Positions 17,253 to 28,662 of a stretch of DNA of 64,000 nucleotides are shown here, piece by piece. Within the stretch, counting starts at the first letter, position 1. Each line of letters opens with the position of its first letter. Position numbers and translations under genes: made by a program. The notes below the pieces were generated by a model, which did no database searches, was not told where the DNA came from, and saw only the letters and a list, made by a program, of their open reading frames with translations. The DNA comes from an uncultured Collinsella sp. (GTDB lineage: Bacteria; Actinomycetota; Coriobacteriia; Coriobacteriales; Coriobacteriaceae): positions 1 to 64,000 of the forward strand of contig CAJLTA010000004.1 of NCBI GenBank assembly GCA_905209455.1, written 5' to 3'.

Positions 17253-17756
17253 ATGGACAAAACTGCGTTCTTTACGATGCCGAGTGGCCTGTACGTGGTG
17301 AGCGCCGCGGCGGACGGGCTGCGTGCCGGCTGCGTTATCAACACAGCAGTGCAGGTGACATCCGCCCCGCCGCGCATCTCGATTGCCGTGAACAAGGAAA
17401 ATGTCACGTCCGGCGTAATCGTATCGGCTAAGGCCTTTGCGCTGACCGTGATCGATCAGACGGCCGATATGCTCTACATTGGCAACTTTGGCTTCCGCAC
17501 CAGCAGCGATTACGACAAGTTTGCCAAGTACGAGACTCACGAGACCACTCTGGGCATGCCCTATGTGCCCGAGCACGCGGCGGCGCTGTTCAGCTGCCGT
17601 TTGATTGATACCGTGGATGTGGGCACGCACCTGCTCTTTATCGGCGAGGTGGAGGACGCCGAGCGCTTGAGCGGCGAGGCCCCGCTGACCTATGACTACT
17701 ATCACAAGGTCTTGAAGGGCAAGACGCCGCCCAAGGCTTCGTCGTATCAAGGCTAG
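17253..17756 (+). CDS. Flavin reductase-like FMN-binding protein
   Basis: 167 residues of the flavin-reductase split-barrel family: SGLYVVSAAADGLRAGCVINTAVQVTSAPPRISIAVNKEN is the typical FMN-binding start, followed by FALTVIDQ and HLLFIGEVEDAERL. It probably reduces or carries FMN in the cytosol. A rubredoxin gene follows 89 nt downstream, so an electron-transfer pair is plausible; some anaerobe proteins fuse these two domains. ATG 17253 with GGGGAG 8 nt upstream; an in-frame GTG lies 9 nt earlier. Confidence 0.87.
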   Translation: MDKTAFFTMPSGLYVVSAAADGLRAGCVINTAVQVTSAPPRISIAVNKENVTSGVIVSAKAFALTVIDQTADMLYIGNFGFRTSSDYDKFAKYETHETTLGMPYVPEHAAALFSCRLIDTVDVGTHLLFIGEVEDAERLSGEAPLTYDYYHKVLKGKTPPKASSYQG

Positions 17757-17773
17757 AAATGTTCTAAAAATAC

Positions 17774-17801
17774 TTGCATTATATTATTGAGAATCTATAC
17801 T
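17774..17801 (+). promoter_or_regulatory. Probable promoter of the rubredoxin gene
   Basis: TTGCAT (17774-17779) and TATACT (17796-17801) with a 16-nt A/T-rich spacer, 45 nt before the rubredoxin start. This is the best sigma-70-type match in the area and suggests that rubredoxin is also transcribed apart from the flavin reductase. Confidence 0.6.
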
Positions 17802-17845
17802 AATAAGTGAAGTACATCACCAGTCGCGTTCGAGAGGAGAACATC

Positions 17846-17989
17846 ATGGCTGAGGAGAAGAAGACGTATAAGTTCGTGTGCACCGTTTGCGGTTACGAGG
17901 TTGAGGTCGACACGCCCGAGCTGCCCGAGGATTACGTATGCCCGGTCTGCGGCGTCGGCCCCGATGAGTTTGAGCTCGTCGAGGAGTAA
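17846..17989 (+). CDS. Rubredoxin
   Basis: 47 residues with the two iron-binding knuckles CTVCGY and CPVCGVG and the family's DTPELPEDYVCPVC spacing. It carries one Fe(SCys)4 centre and moves single electrons, often to oxygen- or peroxide-reducing enzymes in anaerobes. ATG 17846 with GAGAGGAG upstream; 13 codons upstream in frame are not part of the fold. Confidence 0.95.
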   Translation: MAEEKKTYKFVCTVCGYEVEVDTPELPEDYVCPVCGVGPDEFELVEE

Positions 17990-18029
17990 CTCGTAGACAC
18001 ACGGCGATTAGCTATACAGAGCTCTGTCC

Positions 18030-18067
18030 AAGGGTCCCGGTCGAATTCTCGGCCGGGACCCTTTTGA
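18030..18067 (+). terminator. Terminator after rubredoxin
   Basis: Perfect 11-bp stem AAGGGTCCCGG (18030-18040) / CCGGGACCCTT (18053-18063), then a T-rich tail. Confidence 0.85.
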
Positions 18068-18088
18068 TTTATCTGACGGTTTAAAACG

Positions 18089-18113
18089 GTCTCACGTGTT
18101 ACAGATTAAGACG
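18089..18113. repeat. Relic half-unit of the 80-bp palindromic repeat
   Basis: GTGTTACAGATTAAGACG matches the right arm of the units at 19518-19739; the left arm is lost except for GTCTC. It lies between the rubredoxin terminator and the 3' end of mntH. Confidence 0.5.
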
Positions 18114-18141
18114 TTATATCTGGACAGCCACGCCATCCCAA

Positions 18142-19398
18142 TTACATCCCCGTTAGCAGCACGATGTCGAGAATCGTCACGATGACGCCGATCCCTACGA
18201 GCAGCGCGTTGAGCGGGCGCGAGTTGGCGTATTTGCCCATAACGCGGGGCGAACTGGTGAGTCGTATGAGCACAAAGACCGTAATCGGCAACTGAAGCGA
18301 CAGCAGCGCCTGACTCCAGATGAGACCCTCAAAAGGATTCGGGACGATCAGGCACGCAGCCACTGCGCCGACGAAACAGACCGTCACTCCAATCGATGAG
18401 TGCCGGTCGTGGATGTCGTATTCCTCGTCGAACATGCCCGCGGTGATGGTGCCTGCCGCCATGCCTGCCGTCACACTACTCGAGAGGCCCGCAAACAGCA
18501 GCGCCACCGCAAAGATTGTCGAGCTTGCTGGGCCCAGAATGGGGGAGAGCGTGTCCGCTGCGACGGCGAGATCGTCTACGACAATGCCGTGCGCAAAGAA
18601 GGTCGTTGCGGCCAGGATGACCATGGCCGAGTTGATTGCCCAGCCCACGCCCATCGAAAAGAGCGTGTCGAAGAGCTCATAGCGCAGACGCTCTTCGATA
18701 ACCTGCTCGCCTTGGCCTTCGAAGTGCATGGATTGGATGACCTCGGAGTGTAGAAAGAGGTTGTGGGGCATAACGACCGCACCCAGGACACTCACGATAA
18801 TCGCGGCAGAGCCAGTGGGCATACTGGGCGTGATCCAGCTTGCGGCGGCTTGCGGCCAGTCGACCTTGACTAGCGTAAGCTCAGCCAAAAACGAGAGTCC
18901 TACCACGCCGACGAAGGCGATGATCCAGCGTTCGGCACGCTTGTAGGAGCTCGTCATGAGCATCGCCATCGATGCCGCCGCGACGATGACGCAGCCGGCG
19001 CGTACGGGCAGGCCAAAGAGCATTTGAAGCGCGATCGCACCGCCCAGGACTTCGGCCATGGCGGTGGCGATGGTCGCGAGATAGGCGCTGGCGAGTACCG
19101 CGCGTCCCACGATGCGGGGGAGGTAGCGTGTCGTGGCCTCGGCAAGACAGGTGCCCGTGGCGATGCCCAAGTGCGCCGCGTTGTGCTGCAGCACGATGAG
19201 CATGATCGTGGACAGTGTGACGATCCACAGCAGCGCGTAGCCAAACTGCGAGCCGGCGGCCATATTGGAGGCCCAATTGCCCGGGTCGATAAAGCCGACG
19301 GTCACGAGCAACCCGGGGCCGATGTGCCGCGCAATGTCTAGGCCTCCGTGACCACCGGTGCGTCGGGAGCCAAAGTGTTGTTTGAGATGGTTGAGCAT
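18142..19398 (-). CDS. mntH: NRAMP-family divalent metal (Mn2+/Fe2+) transporter MntH
   Basis: 418 residues, about eleven membrane helices. The metal-binding helix-1 motif DPGN (in GFIDPGNWASNMAAG) and the helix-6 motif MPHNL (VVMPHNLFLHSEVIQS) are both present, so it should be an H+-coupled Mn2+/Fe2+ importer. The start is ATG 19398, with CAGGAG 8 nt upstream; an in-frame start 12 codons earlier lacks a site. Transcribed away from gltB; a possible metal-regulator box lies upstream. Confidence 0.94.
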   Translation of the reverse strand: MLNHLKQHFGSRRTGGHGGLDIARHIGPGLLVTVGFIDPGNWASNMAAGSQFGYALLWIVTLSTIMLIVLQHNAAHLGIATGTCLAEATTRYLPRIVGRAVLASAYLATIATAMAEVLGGAIALQMLFGLPVRAGCVIVAAASMAMLMTSSYKRAERWIIAFVGVVGLSFLAELTLVKVDWPQAAASWITPSMPTGSAAIIVSVLGAVVMPHNLFLHSEVIQSMHFEGQGEQVIEERLRYELFDTLFSMGVGWAINSAMVILAATTFFAHGIVVDDLAVAADTLSPILGPASSTIFAVALLFAGLSSSVTAGMAAGTITAGMFDEEYDIHDRHSSIGVTVCFVGAVAACLIVPNPFEGLIWSQALLSLQLPITVFVLIRLTSSPRVMGKYANSRPLNALLVGIGVIVTILDIVLLTGM

Positions 19399-19446
19399 GG
19401 TGCGCTCCTGCGTGCCGTTTGCTTGACGCCGCAAAGGATACCCGTT

Positions 19447-19472
19447 TTAGGCTCGAAGTTAACCAAGACTAA
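19447..19472 (-). promoter_or_regulatory. Possible DtxR/MntR-type operator upstream of mntH
   Basis: The stretch reads TTAGGCTCG and ends CAAGACTAA on the plus strand, an imperfect palindrome with TTAG...CTAA ends as seen in DtxR-family boxes. It lies about 50 nt before the mntH start and overlaps a weak minus-strand promoter (TTAACT, 16 nt, TATCCT). This is by inspection only. Confidence 0.35.
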
Positions 19473-19517
19473 CAAAATTGCTGTATTTGAATAGGATGAT
19501 GAAGGGGGCTGCCGAAA

Positions 19518-19739
19518 TGTCTTGATCTGTAACAACTAGGGATGGAAATTGGACCTAGGTGTTACAGATCAAGACAAGAAGAAATGGTCCTATGGAAAAT
19601 CTCGATCTGTAACAGTTAGCTGCAAAAACTGGCCCTTCGTGTTACAGATTGAGACATTCGGAACCGTCTCTCGAAAACATCTCAATCTGTAACAGTTAGT
19701 CGTCGAAATTGGGTCTTCCTGTTACAGATTGAGATGTTT
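19518..19739 (+). repeat. Palindromic 80-bp tandem array I (3 units)
   Basis: Left-arm GTAAC lies at 19529, 19609 and 19689, exactly 80 bp apart. Each unit has arms like GTCTTGATCTGTAAC and GTTACAGATCAAGAC around a 26-nt spacer. Unit 3 has perfect 21-bp arms extending out to AAACAT / ATGTTT. The array lies between divergent mntH and gltB. The remainder of this 521-bp gap holds the mntH leader, the gltB leader, and a possible coding relic on the minus strand at about 19755-19800. Confidence 0.92.
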
Positions 19740-19919
19740 GAAGCGGTGAGTTTACAGGTCGAACTTGGGGCCCTTGTCGTTGTCCTTGAGGTCGGCGGTG
19801 TCCACTCGTAGGGCGTGCGTTACGCGATTGTTTCGAAACGGGCGGGAAACACAACAGGCCGGCGATGCTCCTAGTATGCCTATTCAACTGACTGTCTAAA
19901 TATCTAGGGGAGGATCGCG

Positions 19920-22900
19920 ATGCAGGCAGATTCCGCTCAGCAGCAGGGCCTTTATCGCCCCGAATTCGACCACGATGCATGTGGCATCGGCGCGCTTGCC
20001 GATATCAACGGCGAGCGCCATCACCAGATCCTGGACGACGCACTGTCCATTCTGGTTAACTTGGAGCACCGCGGTGGTACGGGACTCGAGAAGAACACCG
20101 GCGACGGCGCTGGCATCCTGTTCCAGGTTCCGCATCACTTTTCCGTAAAGAGGCTCAAAAGTGCGGCCAGATTCTGCCGGCAGAGGGCGACTATGGCGTG
20201 GCCATGCTGTTCTTCCCGCAGGACGACAAGGGCGTAGAGGATGCCCGTCGCGTGTTTGAGGAGGGCTGCGCCGAGGCCGGCGTGCCGCTGCTCTTTTGGC
20301 GCGAGGTGCCTGTCGACCCGCACGACCTGGGTGAGACGGCCCGCGCCTGCATGCCTACCATCCTGCAGGCCTTTCTGGGCCGCCCCGACGACACGCCGGC
20401 AGGTGACGCATTCGAGCGCCGCCTGTACGTGTGCCGCCGCACCATCGAGAAGAAGGCCGACGCCGAGTTTGCCCTGCGCGACAAGATCTTCTATGTGTGC
20501 TCCATGAGCTCGCGCACCATCGTGTACAAAGGCATGCTTGTGGCCACACAGATGCGCCGCTTCTTCATCGACCTCAACGACGCCGCCGTCAAAACGGCCG
20601 TGGCACTCGTCCACTCGCGCTACTCCACCAACACTACGCCCAGCTGGGAGCGCGCGCACCCCAACCGCTTTATCATCCACAACGGCGAGATCAACACCCT
20701 CAAGGGCAACGTCAACTGGATTCGTGCCCGCGAGCCCAACCTGTACAGCCCCGTGCTGCAGCACGATCTTGAGCGCGTGATGCCCATCATCAACCGCGAG
20801 GGTTCCGACTCCGCGATTCTGGATAACGTGCTCGAATTTTTGGTCATGAACGGTCGCCCGCTCACGCGTGCCGCGTCCATGTTGCTGCCCGAGCCGTGGG
20901 ACCACAACGACAGCCTGAGTGAGGAGCGCCGCGCCTACGACGCTTACCAGTCCATGCTCATGGAGCCGTGGGATGGCCCGGCGGCCATCGCCTTTACCGA
21001 CGGTCGCACGCTGGGTGCCGCCCTCGACCGTAACGGCCTGCGTCCCGCCCGCTACTATGTGACGCGCGACGGTCGCTTTATGCTGGCGAGCGAGGTGGGC
21101 ACCATCGAGGTGAGCCCCGAGAACATCCTGACGAGCGGCTGCCTGGGACCGGGCCAGATGCTCGAGGTCGACTTTGCCCGCGGGCGTGTCATCTACAACG
21201 ATGAGCTGCGTGCCCGTTACGCCAAGGAAAAGCCCTACCGTGATTGGATTGCCGAGGAGACGCTAACCGTTGACGCGCTCGATGAGCCCGTTGCGGCAAC
21301 GCCCGCCGAGGACGCCGAGGTGCCCGCCGCCGTGCGTATGGCCAAGCTCGGCTACCACTGGGATGACGTCGACGAGGTCGTGCGTCCCATGGCCCAGCAG
21401 GGCAAGGCCCCGCTCGCCTCGATGGGTATCGATGCGCCGCTGGCCTGCCTGTCCAAGAAGACGCGCTCGTTCTTTGACTACTTCTATCAGCTGTTCGCCC
21501 AGGTCACGAACCCGCCGATCGACGCCCTTCGCGAGCATATGGTCACCTCGACCACGCTCTACCTGGGCAACCACGGCAACCTGCTCGAGGACTCCCGTAC
21601 GGCCTGCCAGCTGGTGCGCCTGGAGCGCCCGCTGCTGAGCGAGGAGGAGTTCGACCGCATTTGCGCGATTGACCGTGTTGGCTTTAAGACCCGCCGGTTC
21701 CGTGCCGTGTACCGCCGCGACGCGGGTGAGGGCGCGCTGCAGGCTGCGCTCAAGCAGCTTGCCGAAGACGTCGAGGCTGCGGTTCGCGATGGCGTGAACA
21801 TCGTGGTGCTGAGCGATCGCGCCGGAGCGGGCGAGGTGCCCGTGCCGTCGCTGCTCGCCGTGGGCTGCGTGCACAACCACCTGATCCGTGCCGGCGTGCG
21901 CACCTTTGCCGATATCGTGGTGGAGTGCGGCGATGCCGTGTCTCCGCATGACTTTGCGGCGCTGGTGGGCTACTCCGCAAGCGGCATCTACCCGTACAAC
22001 GCGCATGCGTGCATCCGCAATCTGGCGGCACGCGGCGACCTGGACGTGACGGCCGAGCAGAGCATCGCCAATTACAACAAGGCCGCGACGGCGGGCATCG
22101 TCTCCATCATGTCCAAGATGGGCATCTCCACGGTGCAGAGCTACCACTCCGCGCAGATCTTCGAGGCCGTGGGCTTTACGCCGGAGTTCGTCAACGCGTA
22201 CTTCGCCGGCACGGTGAGCCGTGTGGGCGGTATGGGTGTCGAGGACGTCGAGCGCGAGCAGAATGAGCGCTACGACGCCGCGCTCGCTATCCTTAAGAGC
22301 CCGGCTCCCGATCAGCTGCCCACGTTGGGTCTGACCAAGTGGCGCCCGCTCGGCGGCGAGGATCACCTCATCGATCCGCAGACTGTCTACTTGCTGCGGA
22401 CCGCCTGCCGTGAGGACAGCTACGACACCTTTAAGGAGTACAGCGCCCGCCTGCACCGCACCGGCCGTGCCGTGCGCCTGCGCGACCTGCTGGACTTTGA
22501 TGCCGGCGGCCGCACCCCGGTGGCACTCGACGAGGTCGAGCCCGCGCTCAACATCGTTCGCCGCTTTAACACCGGCGCCATGTCGTACGGTTCCATCAGC
22601 AAGGAAGCACACGAGTGCATGGCCATCGCCATGAACCGCCTGCACGGCCGTTCCAACTCGGGCGAGGGCGGCGAGGATCCGCGCCGCGAGACCCCGCTGG
22701 CTAACGGTGACTCCAAGAATTCCGCCATCAAGCAGGTGGCAAGCGCGCGCTTTGGCGTGACGAGCCGCTACCTGTGCAGCGCCTTTGAGATTCAGATCAA
22801 GATGGCCCAGGGCGCCAAGCCCGGCGAGGGCGGCCACCTGCCCGGCAAGAAGGTCTACCCCTGGATCGCCGAGGTCCGTCAGTCCACGCCCGGCATCGGC

Positions 22901-24616
22901 CTGATCTCGCCTCCGCCGCACCACGACATCTACTCCATCGAGGACCTGGCGGAGCTTATCTTCGATCTTAAGAACGCCAACCCCGGCGCACGCGTGTCGG
23001 TCAAGCTGGTCAGCGAGGCCGGCGTCGGCACCATCGCCACCGGTGTGGCCAAGGGTGCCGCCGACAAGATCTTGATCAGCGGCCACAACGGCGGCTCCGG
23101 TGCTGCGGCGCGCGATTCGATCTGGCACGCCGGTCTGCCGCTGGAGCTTGGCCTTGCCGAGGCCCAGCAGACGCTGCTGCAAAACGGCCTGCGCTCACGC
23201 GTGGCGCTCGAGGCCGATGGCAAGCTCATGGACGGCACCGATGTTGCCGTCGCCTGCCTGCTGGGTGCCGAGGAGTTTGGCTTTGCGACCATGCCGCTCA
23301 TCTCCATGGGCTGCCTCATGCAGCGCGACTGCCAGCAGGATACCTGCCCGGCCGGCATCGCTACGCAAAACTGCCGCCTGCGTCGCGGCTTCCGCGGCAA
23401 GCCAGAGCACGTCGAGCATTTTATGCTCTTTGTTGCCGAGCAGCTGCGTGAGGTCATGGCGAGCCTGGGCTTCCGCACCGTCGACGAGATGGTCGGCCAT
23501 CCCGAGTGCTTGCGCCAGATTGAGGTCCCGGGCAACCGCAAGGCCAACCTGCTCGATCTGTCGCCCGTGCTGGCGAGCGCGACCTGTGAGTTTGGTGCCC
23601 ATATCCCGGGTGCCGACGGCCGTCACTTCCTGCCCCAGATGGCTGCGGACAGCGAGCTCGACAAGACGCTCGACTCCACGTTGTTTGTGCCCTATACGGC
23701 CGATGCCCGTGCGCACCTGCGTCCGATTCGCTTCCGCGCCGATATCGCCAACGTCAACCGCTGCGTGGGCACCATCTTGGGCAACGCGGTGACCAAGGCG
23801 CATCCCGAGGGCCTGCCCGCCGGCTCCATCACCATCGATTGCGATGGTTCGGCCGGTCAGAGCTTTGGCGCCTTCCTGCCGCGCGGCATTACGCTCAACG
23901 TGTGCGGCGACGCCAACGACTACTTTGGCAAGGGCCTTTCGGGCGGCGAGGTGTCGGTGCGCCCCAACCCGCATGCGACCTACAAGTTCGACGAGAACAT
24001 CATCGTGGGCAACGTTGCGTTCTTTGGCGCTACGAGTGGCCGCGGCTTCATTAACGGCCTGGCCGGCCAGCGCTTTGGCGTACGCAACTCCGGTGCCACG
24101 GTGGTGGTCGAGGGCTGCGGCAACCATGGCTGCGAGTACATGACGGGAGGTCTGGCGCTCATCCTGGGCGAGGTCGGGCAGAACTTCGCCGCCGGCATGA
24201 CGGGCGGCGTGGCTTACGTCTTTGACCAGTACGGCACGCTCGATGCCCGTGTGAACCACGAGAGCGTTGAGCTTAAAGCCCCGACGGCCGGTGAGCTGGC
24301 GCAGATTCGTGCGCTCGTCCAGGAGCACGTGGACGCGACGCAGAGCCCGCGCGGCATTAAGTTGCTCTACAGCTTTGAGACGATGAGCAAGCACTTTGTG
24401 AAGGTCATTCCGACCGAGTACGAGCGCGTGCTGGCGATTGTCGCCGCCGCCGAGGCCGTCGGCAAGACGCATGAGCAGGCCGAGGAGCTGGCGTTTGACA
24501 TTGTGACCGGTCGCGCCGACGCCGCCGATGTCGCTCGCTTTGATGTGGCGGGTGGTGTCGCTGGCGCTGTGCCCGCCGCCGCCAGCTCTGTTGCTTCGAC
24601 CAAGAAGGAGGCGTAA
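19920..24616 (+). pseudogene. gltB: Glutamate synthase large subunit GltB, apparent one-base frameshift
   Basis: Makes glutamate from glutamine and 2-oxoglutarate together with GltD. The reading frame from 19920 gives a short propeptide, catalytic Cys21 in DACGIGALADINGE, and HRGGTGLEKNTGDGAGILFQVPHHF. It then leaves frame at the T4 run 20139-20142. Adding one T restores FRKEAQKCGQILPAEGDYGV and joins it to the downstream frame, which stays open to 24616. That frame holds the rest of the glutaminase, the central domain, the FMN/Fe-S synthase domain (SGHNGGSGAAARDSIWHAG; CQQDTCPAGIATQ) and the GXGXG domain; the restored length of about 1,565 is normal. Either a sequencing or assembly error or a real inactivating mutation. 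Confidence 0.9.
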
Positions 24617-24621
24617 GTGCC

Positions 24622-26103
<1,482 letters not shown>

Positions 26104-26155
26104 GGCGGCTGTTCACAATTGAATCGTCAAGGGCTGTCCCCAACTGCCGGCACAT

Positions 26156-26198
26156 AAGGAACGTCCCCAAGTGCCGGCATGCTGGGGACGTTCCTTTT
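26156..26198 (+). repeat. AAGGAACGTCCCCA palindrome (GGGGACGTTCC type)
   Basis: Perfect 14-bp arms (26156-26169 and 26183-26196) followed by TT, so it could also terminate gltBD. Flanking sequence repeats GTCCCCAACTGCCGGCA and GTCCCCAAGTGCCGGCA. The other 320 nt of the gap to 26519 hold no convincing gene. Confidence 0.7.
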
Positions 26199-26519
26199 GG
26201 GTCGGCATTCGGGGACACTTCTTGCGGGTTTGCGACCGATTTGTTCGTTTGTCGACGCGCGAGTGTCCATTCGGCGTCTTTTTGAGCTGTGGTCACCTGT
26301 TGTTTCTGTGGTGGCTGTGGGCATATGGCTCAAAAGGGCGGGTTGGCCGTCTATGTTTACCTGCGGTTTTATTGCGGTTCGCATTTTCGGTCAAGCATCC
26401 CGTCAAGTGTTTGGTCAGCAGTTGGTTTGCAGCCGGAGGCCTATTTTGTCCGTGCTGACAGTGGCTGCCCACCCTCCTCGTAAGCTCAAATTGAGGTTCA
26501 TCAGTTTGAGGAGGATGCC

Positions 26520-27227
26520 GTGACTGACCACGTTTTAGACCGAGCGCATCTGGCCGAAGCCGTTGGCAACGATATTGCCGACATGGCCCATTTTTGGATG
26601 CTGCGGAAGTTTCAGTTTTTGGAGCCGGCGCGCGAGCAGTTCGAGATCATTGTCGACCCGTGGCTCGGCTATTGCACCGAGCCTTCCCAAAACGAAATCA
26701 TGGCCTACAACATGGCATTTACCGATTGGCTGCTCTTCGAGCGCCCCTATCGCCATGGCAAGACGCTGCTCGAGCTGTATGTTGATGAGCCGCCAGCATC
26801 GCTTTCGCCTGCCTCGCTCAAGCGGCTCGAGCAGGTATGCGACACGCAGTATTTCTCGCGCTTTGGCATTTTGGACAAGGATCCTGCGACTGGTATGGTC
26901 GCGCTGAAGGACACACGCACCGACCGTCGCTTTGACGTCTACGATCCGCATATCGTGCAAAAGGAGCATTGGAGCGACGGAGCGATTGCGGTGCGCCTCG
27001 CCTGCGTCGACGATGTCTGGCTGACGGCGGGACAACTCTATCTGTATGACATCGCACGCCTGAGTGACACGGCGGTCGATGGGCCTGGTGCGGTGCATCC
27101 GGAGGACCTGCAGGATGGCTTTGACACTTCGTGCATCAGTTTCTTCTTGCGTCTGGTCCGCGACATCATGGGCGCCCAGGGGCGGTACGTAAAGTCGCTC
27201 AACATCTACGAGCAGGAGTGGGAGTAG
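26520..27227 (+). CDS. Conserved-looking hypothetical protein
   Basis: 235 residues, soluble, not recognised. It is acidic and aromatic-rich, beginning with an alpha-helical stretch (DIADMAHFWMLRKFQFLEPAREQFE) and containing EPSQNEIMAYNMAFTDWLLFERPYRHGKTLLELY. No signal peptide or known motif is visible. The start is GTG 26520, with GAGGAGG 6 nt upstream. Codon use and GC resemble the neighbours, which supports a real gene. It stands alone between gltBD and the repeat array. Confidence 0.72.
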   Translation: MTDHVLDRAHLAEAVGNDIADMAHFWMLRKFQFLEPAREQFEIIVDPWLGYCTEPSQNEIMAYNMAFTDWLLFERPYRHGKTLLELYVDEPPASLSPASLKRLEQVCDTQYFSRFGILDKDPATGMVALKDTRTDRRFDVYDPHIVQKEHWSDGAIAVRLACVDDVWLTAGQLYLYDIARLSDTAVDGPGAVHPEDLQDGFDTSCISFFLRLVRDIMGAQGRYVKSLNIYEQEWE

Positions 27228-27260
27228 GGGATGGGCTGTCGCAGCGCCGCCGCGTGTCTA

Positions 27261-27565
27261 TTTGTCTCGATCTGTAACGTTTAGGGACAAAAAACCGGTC
27301 TACCTGTTACAGATCGAGACGAATGCTTGGGCGCTGCTGATTTGTCTAAATCTGTAACGTTTAGGGCCCTGGAGAACGTCTAACTGTTACAGATCGAGAC
27401 GTTTGGCACCTGGTTGGGGGAATGTCTCAATCTGTAACATCTACAGGCCAAAACTCGACCTACCTGTTACAAATTGAGACAAAGGTTGGACGCGGTGTCG
27501 AAAGATCTCGATCTGTAACATCTAGCGGCCAAAAATCGGTCTTCCTGTTACAGATCAAGACATTT
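27261..27565 (+). repeat. Palindromic 80-bp tandem array II (4 units)
   Basis: GTAAC of successive left arms at 27274, 27354, 27434 and 27515 (steps of 80, 80, 81). Arms are GTCTCGATCTGTAAC / GTTACAGATCGAGAC and variants; the spacer is 26 nt in every unit and begins RTYTA in every case. The array ends 23 nt before the start of the AbiEi/DUF559-like gene. It is the longest array in the window and fills the gap from 27228. Confidence 0.93.
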
Positions 27566-27587
27566 GTCAGCGGAGGCAACGGCGACG

Positions 27588-28658
27588 ATGGCCCATTTGT
27601 CTGACGTGGTGGTGATGGAAGTGTCTAATACCGTTCTCAAACACAAGCATACGACTCGCAACACGTTGGCGCGGAATAGGATGCTCGCGCGGCTCACGGA
27701 GACGGCCAAGCAAGGTGCGCTGCTCGCAACGCATGACAATACCGAGCTCATGTGGCTACGACGCCATGTTGGAACCGACGATATCGCGGAGCCCGAGCCG
27801 TACCTGTTCTGTTTTCAGCATGATTGGGATGCATTGACGCCGGCGGAGCGAGCGCTGAGGACTATCAAAGGGCTTGCGGAGTTTCATCCCGATTGGGCGT
27901 TTTGGGGCTATGACGCGGCGCTTTTGTGGGGTCTGGAGGTGTCGAATGATCTGCTCGGGCCGCGTTTTCTTGTTAAGACAGGTTGTTCGGTGACGTTGAG
28001 CAGCGGGTGCAGGTTGTCGCGTCCACAGATGGCGGGCGCGCTCGAGCGTGTTGATGGCGTGCGGGTGACGTCGTTTTGGCGCACAGTGGAGGATTGCTTG
28101 CTGCGTGCGCCGTTCTCCTACGGGTTGGCGATTGCCGATTCTGCACTGCGGGCGAAAGACGTATCACGTGGGGATTTGTGCGAGCGCCTCCGCGTCGATT
28201 GCGAGGGCAGGCGAGGGTATCGCAGGGCACAAGTGATTGCGTCGTATGCGGACGGGCTGTCCGAAAACGGTGGCGAGTCTCGGTTCCGAGCGTTCTTTAT
28301 TGCGTACGGCTTTCCGGTTCCGGAGCTGCAGGTGGAGTTTCGCGACCCGCTCGATCCGAGCCAGGTGTTTCGCGTCGATTATTTCTGGAGGCTCGAGGAC
28401 GAGACATGTGTCATCGGCGAGCTCGACGGAAAGGGGAAGTATGCCTTGCAGAACGGCGAGGGTCGGGAGTCGGTCGACCCGTTCGTGGCAGAGCGTCAAC
28501 GGGAGTCCCATCTGACAATGCTCGGGCATAAGGTGCTTCGGTTTACGTTTGATGAGCTCAAGAATCCGGGGAAGCTGGTTGAGAAGATGAGGCTGGCGGG
28601 TATTCCTCGGCAGGCTGAATTGGCTGAGGAGTGGAGACGTCAGTGGTATGGGCGCTGA
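27588..28658 (+). CDS. AbiEi-like / DUF559-like protein with predicted PD-(D/E)XK nuclease domain
   Basis: 356 residues. The first part (about 15-200) resembles AbiEi-type antitoxin proteins: a helical DNA-binding-like start (RNRMLARLTETAKQGALLATHDN), AALLWGLEV, and RVTSFWRTVEDCLLRAPFSYGLAIADSALRAK, like the family RTxxDxA...ADxAL pattern. The C-terminal 130 residues look like the Vsr-related DUF559 fold: ESRFRAFF, VDYFW, GELDGKGKY (D...ExDGK catalytic pattern), RESHL and GHKVLRFTFDEL. ATG 27588 has GGAGG 11 nt upstream. It is flanked within 30 nt by repeat arrays II and III, with no toxin gene adjacent. Activity is inferred. Confidence 0.75.
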   Translation: MAHLSDVVVMEVSNTVLKHKHTTRNTLARNRMLARLTETAKQGALLATHDNTELMWLRRHVGTDDIAEPEPYLFCFQHDWDALTPAERALRTIKGLAEFHPDWAFWGYDAALLWGLEVSNDLLGPRFLVKTGCSVTLSSGCRLSRPQMAGALERVDGVRVTSFWRTVEDCLLRAPFSYGLAIADSALRAKDVSRGDLCERLRVDCEGRRGYRRAQVIASYADGLSENGGESRFRAFFIAYGFPVPELQVEFRDPLDPSQVFRVDYFWRLEDETCVIGELDGKGKYALQNGEGRESVDPFVAERQRESHLTMLGHKVLRFTFDELKNPGKLVEKMRLAGIPRQAELAEEWRRQWYGR

Positions 28659-28662
28659 GAGG

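Noticed and set aside
18142..19510. Manganese (yybP-type) riboswitch before mntH
   Set aside because: The upstream region is too short and lacks the conserved loop sequences; only a possible protein operator is seen.
20130..20150. Programmed -1 frameshifting in gltB
   Set aside because: The CAC TTT TCC context is not an X XXY YYZ slippery heptamer: tRNA-Phe slipping back would face CTT. A deletion or a read error is simpler.
26171..26523. Plus-strand frames in the gap after gltD
   Set aside because: They start inside a palindrome, have no ribosome-binding site, and show no protein-like pattern.
27261..27565. CRISPR array
   Set aside because: Units are long palindromes whose arms and central 26 nt both vary; there is no identical direct repeat with unique spacers, no leader and no cas gene in the window.
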